Source: Streptomyces koelreuteriae (lineage in GTDB: Bacteria > Actinomycetota > Actinomycetes > Streptomycetales > Streptomycetaceae). From it: a DNA stretch of 64,000 bases. The position numbers were made by a program, and so were the translations under genes. Positions 59,950 to 64,000 of the stretch are shown in pieces. The notes under the pieces are model-generated. The model was not told the DNA's origin. It did no database searches and saw only the letters and a program-made list of their open reading frames with translations. The DNA lies in contig NZ_CP075896.1 of assembly GCF_018604545.1 (NCBI RefSeq), forward strand, positions 7,936,001 through 8,000,000. Reading direction: 5' to 3'. Every line of letters begins with the position of its first letter. The stretch's first letter is position 1.

Positions 59950-60657
59950 ATGATTGGTCTCCGCGACGACGTCGTACTCGACGACCCGGTGGGGGAATCG
60001 CTCCGCGGTCACCACGGGCATCTCGCTCGCCGTCTGGGCAAGGCCGTCACCTACCTTCCGGGCGTCGCGACCTTTTCCGCGGTGCCCGTGGAGGCGGACC
60101 CGGAGGGGTGGGGTGATCTCGCCGAACTGCTGGGGCGGGGCGAGTTCGCCGACATGTTCAGCTGCCCGGCGCTGCCGCCGTCGGACTGGGAGCCGGTCTT
60201 CGTGCTGGAAGGCCGCCAGATGATCTGGACCGGCGACCGCGGCCCGAATGCCTCTCGTGCCGAACCGGACCCCGATGTCGTCCAGTTGGGCGAGGAGAGC
60301 GTGCCCGGGATGCTCGGCCTCGTCGAGCGGACCCGGCCGGGGCCGTTCTGGCCGCGCACGCATGAACTCGGCACCTATCTCGGCGTCCGCGACGGTGACG
60401 CGTTGGTGGCGATGGTGGGGGAGCGGCTCCGGCCTCCGGGATGGACCGAGATCAGCGCTGTCTGCACCGCTCCCGAGGCACGCGGACACGGCCACGCCGC
60501 CCGTCTGATACGGGCCCTGATCGCCCGCATCGTGAGCCGGGGCGAACGTCCCTTCCTGCACGTGGCCGAGGCGAACACCGGCGCGATCGCGCTCTACGAG
60601 CGGCTCGGGTTCGAGACCCGGAAGCATGTGACGTTTCGCGGGTTCCGCACTCCGTGA
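59950..60657 (+). CDS. GNAT-family acetyltransferase
   Basis: This 235-aa protein has a long N-terminal lobe (VTYLPGVATFSAVP, WEPVFVLEGRQMIW) and a C-terminal GNAT core with LGVRDGDALVAMVGERL, EISAVCTAPEARGHGHAARL (acetyl-CoA loop) and LHVAEANTGAIALYERLGF (motif B). The length and two-part shape resemble the FR47-like acetyltransferases. It stands between the PucR regulator and SpoIIE paralogue B. The substrate is unknown. Confidence 0.83.
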   Translation: MIGLRDDVVLDDPVGESLRGHHGHLARRLGKAVTYLPGVATFSAVPVEADPEGWGDLAELLGRGEFADMFSCPALPPSDWEPVFVLEGRQMIWTGDRGPNASRAEPDPDVVQLGEESVPGMLGLVERTRPGPFWPRTHELGTYLGVRDGDALVAMVGERLRPPGWTEISAVCTAPEARGHGHAARLIRALIARIVSRGERPFLHVAEANTGAIALYERLGFETRKHVTFRGFRTP

Positions 60658-60682
60658 GACATGCGGCCCTCGCTGGCCCGGC

Positions 60683-63520
60683 TCACCAGGACGCGTCCTC
60701 CCATTGGTCCAGCAGGGCGTCGGCCGACATGTCGTCGGTGTCGTCCGCCGGGCTCTGGGTGGACTGTTCGGTCCAGATCACCTTGCCCCGGGCCGTGTAG
60801 CGGGTCCCCCAGCGCTGTGCGAACTGGGCCACGAGGAACAGTCCTCGTCCGCCCTCGTCGGTGGTCGCGGCCCGGCGCAGATGTGGTGAGGTGCTGCTGC
60901 CGTCGGCGACCTCGCAGATCAGGCTGTCGTGGTCGTGCACCAACCGCAGCCGGATCGGTTCTGTGCCGTAGCGGATGGCGTTGGTGACCAGCTCGCTGAT
61001 GATCAGCTCGGTCGTGAAGGCCATCTCCGCCAGGCCCCAGGTCTCCAGGCGGCGCGTGGCATCCGAGCGGATGCCGGCGACGATCGCCGGATCGCCGGGC
61101 ACGTCCCATTCGGCCACCTGGGAGGGGTCCAGCAGACGGGTGCGGGCGACGAGCAGGGCGATGTCGTCGCTCGACCGAGCGGGCAGCACCGCGTCGAGGA
61201 CGTCCTGGCAGGTCTCCTCGGGTGTCCGGTCCGGGTGCGCCAGGGCCAGGCGGAGTGCTTCGAGGCCGGTGTCGGGGCCGTGTTCCCGGTCCTCGATGAG
61301 GCCGTCCGTGTAGAGGACCAGACGGGAGCCCTCGGGGAGGGTGAGTTCGGCGGTCTCGAAGGGCAGGCCGCCGCCCAGGCCGAGCGGCGGTGAACCGGGC
61401 ACCGGCAGGTACTCCACGGTGCCGTCGGGGTGTACCAGGGCCGGCTCGGGGTGCCCGGACCGGGCCAGGGCGCACTTTCCGGATGCCGGGTCGTAGATCG
61501 CGTAGAGGCAGGTGGCTCCGGAAACGCTCTCGTTGTCCCGCTCGACGTTCTCGTCGCTGTCGATCCGGGCGACCAGTTCGTCCAGATGCCCGAGGAGTTC
61601 GTCCGGGGGCAGGTCCAGGGCGGAGAAGTTGTGCACCGCGGTGCGCAGCTGGCCCATGGTGGCAGCGGCGTGCAGGCCGTGCCCCACCACATCGCCGACC
61701 ACCAGGGCGATCCGGGCGCCGGGCAGGGGGATCACATCGAACCAGTCGCCCCCGACGCCCTCCAGGGCGGGCAGATAGCGGTGGGCCACTTCCACGGCCG
61801 AGTGGTCGGGCAGGGAGCTGGGCAGCAGGCTCCGCTGGAGGGTCTCGGCCAGCGTGTGCTCGCGGGTGTAGCGGCGGGCGTTGTCGACGGCGACCGCGGC
61901 CCGGGCGGCCAGTTCCTCGGCGAAGGCCAGATCCTCCTCGCCGAAGGGAACCGCGTCCGAGCGCCAGAAACTCGCCATGCCCAGCACCACCCCGCGGGCC
62001 TGGAGCGGCACGGTGATCAGCGAGTGGAAGCCGAGGTCCAGCAGATGCCGGGCGCGTACGGGGTCCTGGGCGTTCATCCACTCGCTGGACGAGGTCAGGT
62101 CGGCGTCCAGGACCGCACGGCCGCGCTCGGCACCGACGGCCACGGGCGAGGTGGGGACGAAGCGGATCAGCTCTCCGACCGGGTAGAGAGACCGGGCACC
62201 GTCGACGCCGTGCACCGCCACCCGGCGCATCTCCGGCCCGGGACCGGCCGAGACGGCACCCCGCAGGATCGGATCCAGCAGATCGACCGTCGCCGCGTCG
62301 GCGAACCGGGGGACCGCCACCTCGGCCAGCTCCTGCGCGGTGCGCACCACGTCCAGCGTGGTCCCGATCCGGATCCCCGCCTCGTACAGCAGCCCCAGCC
62401 GCTCCCGGGCCACCTCCGCACGGCCCGCCAGCGCACGCAGCTCTGTCGTGTCGCGCAACGTGACGACGCTGCCCGCGGGGCGGCTGCCGGGATCGACCGG
62501 CCGAAGGTTGACCGCCAGCAGCCGGTCGCCCGCCAGATGCACCACGTCCGTCACCGTCCGGCCCGAGCCCAGCAACGCGGTGGTGTCCGCCGCCAGACCG
62601 AGCTCGCTGACACGGCGTTCCTCGGCGTCGGCGGGCAGGTCCAGCAGCCGCCGCGCCTCGTCGTTGGCGAGCAGCAGCCGTCCGTCGTCGCCGATGATCA
62701 CCACGCCTTCCCGCACCGCGTGCAGCACCGCGTCATGGTGCTCGTACATCCGGGTCATCTCGGACGGATCCAGGGCGCGGGTCTGCCGTCGCAGCCGCCA
62801 GGAGACGATCGCCGTGCCGACCGCGGCCACCGCGAGTGCCGCGCCGGCGAACCCCAGCAGCTGCGGCAGCTGGTCCTGTACGACGTCGTCCACACTGGCG
62901 ACGGTGACCCCGACCGAAACGAAGCCGGCGACGGTGGTCCTGTTGGTGTCGTAGACAGGGACGGTCGTGTCCACGGCCAGACCCAGGCTGCCCTCGAAGG
63001 TCTTGGTGAAGGGCCGGTCGGCGGCGCCGCCCTCGCGCAGGGCGAAGATGTGCTTGCCGATCAGCTTCGGGTCGGGGTGGGTCCAGCGGAAGCCCTGAGG
63101 GTCGAACGCGACCACGTAGTCGACCCCGGTGTTCCTGCGGGTGTCCTCCGCGCGCGGCTGCAGCAGTTCGGTGGGCCGGCCGGTCTTCATGGCGTCCAGC
63201 GTTCCCGGGGCGCGTGCGAAGGACTGTGCGACGCCCATCGACAACTGCCGGGCCTCCTGCATGTTGGATTCCCGGGCCTGCACCACGAGAGCCCCTCCCG
63301 CGGCGGCGGCGAACAGCACCATGATCACGAGCTGGAGCAGGAACACCCGGCCGGCGACGCTGCGCACCCTGGGCAGGCCCGGCCGCCGTCGCTTGGGCGG
63401 CCGGGTGTCAGGCTCCGGCTGCGGATCGGGCTCCTCGGCCCCTGGTGAGGCCCGCCGAGGGCGCCCTCCGCGGTGCGCGTGGGGCCGGAAGGCCGCTAGT
63501 CGACCAAGGTGCCTGGCCAT
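60683..63520 (-). CDS. SpoIIE-type sensor phosphatase, paralogue B
   Basis: This 945-aa protein has the same order as the 51.9 kb protein: a basic N-terminal extension of about 50 residues, TM helix near 58-80, sensor with VAFDPQGFRWTHPDPKLIG, second TM near 225-245, PAS (GVVIIGDDGRLLLANDEARRLLDL), GAF, SpoIIE phosphatase with GVGGDWFDVIPLPG and VVGHGLHAAATMG, and a C-terminal HATPase with LIISELVTNAIRYGTEPI and GRGLFLVAQFAQRWG. The last 20 residues are acidic and have no counterpart in paralogue A. It is a probable duplicated sensor. Confidence 0.88.
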   Translation of the reverse strand: MARHLGRLAAFRPHAHRGGRPRRASPGAEEPDPQPEPDTRPPKRRRPGLPRVRSVAGRVFLLQLVIMVLFAAAAGGALVVQARESNMQEARQLSMGVAQSFARAPGTLDAMKTGRPTELLQPRAEDTRRNTGVDYVVAFDPQGFRWTHPDPKLIGKHIFALREGGAADRPFTKTFEGSLGLAVDTTVPVYDTNRTTVAGFVSVGVTVASVDDVVQDQLPQLLGFAGAALAVAAVGTAIVSWRLRRQTRALDPSEMTRMYEHHDAVLHAVREGVVIIGDDGRLLLANDEARRLLDLPADAEERRVSELGLAADTTALLGSGRTVTDVVHLAGDRLLAVNLRPVDPGSRPAGSVVTLRDTTELRALAGRAEVARERLGLLYEAGIRIGTTLDVVRTAQELAEVAVPRFADAATVDLLDPILRGAVSAGPGPEMRRVAVHGVDGARSLYPVGELIRFVPTSPVAVGAERGRAVLDADLTSSSEWMNAQDPVRARHLLDLGFHSLITVPLQARGVVLGMASFWRSDAVPFGEEDLAFAEELAARAAVAVDNARRYTREHTLAETLQRSLLPSSLPDHSAVEVAHRYLPALEGVGGDWFDVIPLPGARIALVVGDVVGHGLHAAATMGQLRTAVHNFSALDLPPDELLGHLDELVARIDSDENVERDNESVSGATCLYAIYDPASGKCALARSGHPEPALVHPDGTVEYLPVPGSPPLGLGGGLPFETAELTLPEGSRLVLYTDGLIEDREHGPDTGLEALRLALAHPDRTPEETCQDVLDAVLPARSSDDIALLVARTRLLDPSQVAEWDVPGDPAIVAGIRSDATRRLETWGLAEMAFTTELIISELVTNAIRYGTEPIRLRLVHDHDSLICEVADGSSTSPHLRRAATTDEGGRGLFLVAQFAQRWGTRYTARGKVIWTEQSTQSPADDTDDMSADALLDQWEDASW

Positions 63521-63574
63521 ACCGACTCTTTACCATGCACAGTCATATACGGCCATATGGTTGGGTTCGGTCGG

Positions 63575-64000
63575 TCAGCCGCGTATCCACTCCTGCCAGC
63601 GCCTGGTCACGGAATCCCCGTTCTCCAGCCACCACGCGATGTCCAGGTCGAAGCCCGTCAGAAGGTGCCCGGGCGTGCTCGCCAGGTTCACGGCGGTGGA
63701 TTCGGTGAGGAATCCGTAGGCGGCCGGCACCACGGGCCCTTCGGGGTAGATCCGGGCCGAATAGGCCTGCACCTCGGGTCGCAGCGCGAAATCGATGAGC
63801 CGGTATGCGGCGTCGGGATGGGCGGCGCCCTTGGGAATTCCGTAGCCGTTGCTCTGTCTGCGGGCGCCGTTCCATTCGTACGCCAGCGGAGAGCCGTTCT
63901 TGATCAGGCTCTGGACGCGTCCGGCCCAGCTGCTGGAGGCCACGACCCTATTGCGGTCCAGCAGCTCACCCGGTTCGGCGCCGTACTCCCAGAACGTCCG
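63575..64000 (-). CDS. Polyamine-type ABC substrate-binding protein, C-terminal part
   Basis: The reading frame is open to the right edge; only the last 141 codons are present. FWEYGAEPGELLDRNRVVASSSWAG and AYRLIDFALRPEVQAYSARI, and a C-terminal TGFDLDIAWWLENGDSVTRRW are characteristic of spermidine/putrescine (PotD/PotF-type) binding proteins. The N-terminal signal/lipobox and the transporter genes would be beyond the window. It stands in the same direction as SpoIIE paralogue B but is separated from it by a 54-nt gap with an imperfect CATAT/ATATG repeat (63544-63559). Confidence 0.78.
   Translation of the reverse strand, partial: RTFWEYGAEPGELLDRNRVVASSSWAGRVQSLIKNGSPLAYEWNGARRQSNGYGIPKGAAHPDAAYRLIDFALRPEVQAYSARIYPEGPVVPAAYGFLTESTAVNLASTPGHLLTGFDLDIAWWLENGDSVTRRWQEWIRG

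Overview
The window reads as an internal piece of a Streptomyces chromosome (or a close actinomycete). It is very GC-rich with strong G/C bias at third codon positions. GTG starts and one TTG start are common, and genes sit close together on both strands. The families are typical of the genus: SpoIIE-type phosphatases with ATPase tails, Streptomyces-style anti-sigma ATPases, a TerD protein, a DUF6643 protein and a MHS-family transporter. No rRNA, tRNA, CRISPR array, complete insertion sequence or phage module was seen.

Layout. 1-2.0 kb: the end of a citrate-type response regulator and a secreted TAP-like peptidase. 2.2-8.9 kb: a seven-gene co-directional operon (oxidoreductase, DUF6807 protein, cupin, lipoprotein binding protein, two permeases, membrane protein). 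Most junctions overlap by 4 nt, and a promoter plus a LacI-type operator precede it. It looks like uptake and catabolism of a sugar or sugar derivative. 9.0-15.8 kb: PAP2 phosphatase, methyltransferase, a copper module (CopA ATPase divergent from a His-rich secreted protein, with two copper-type operators) and a GH15 hydrolase. 15.8-18.5 kb: DeoR regulator divergent from a SIS isomerase and a class II aldolase, probably amino-sugar catabolism. 18.5-25.6 kb: housekeeping and accessory enzymes (RlmG-like, AlkB-like, ROK regulator, dehydrogenase, F420 oxidoreductase, phosphotriesterase-like, DUF4865, TetR, SHOCT protein). 25.7-30 kb: anti-sigma ATPase, a cysteine-synthase-like enzyme, a SRPBCC protein, a 174-bp inverted-repeat mobile remnant and a second DeoR regulator. 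30-38.8 kb: a large membrane alpha/beta hydrolase facing a beta-helix/AAA+ fusion, then a Rv1733c-like protein, a MOSC protein, a DUF6643 protein and a two-domain TerD protein. 38.8-45 kb: glycosyltransferase, racemase, O-antigen-ligase-like protein, apolipoprotein N-acyltransferase and NUDIX protein. 45-49.4 kb: 3-hydroxybutyrate-type dehydrogenase, GAF/PucR regulator and MHS transporter. 49.5-63.5 kb: a secreted DUF4394 protein, PucR regulators, three SpoIIE/PP2C phosphatases (two are 900-aa paralogues), two acetyltransferases and a desaturase/reductase pair. The right edge is the C-terminus of a polyamine-type binding protein.

The least explained parts are the membrane-split hydrolase facing the Cys-ladder beta-helix/AAA+ protein (30.1-34.9 kb), the phosphatase cluster (51.9-63.5 kb) and the regulatory architecture of several short divergent gaps. 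A run of genes has a TANNNT-like -10 element 6-7 nt before the start codon, which predicts leaderless transcripts. All assignments come from reading the sequence and remembered family motifs; no database search was run.
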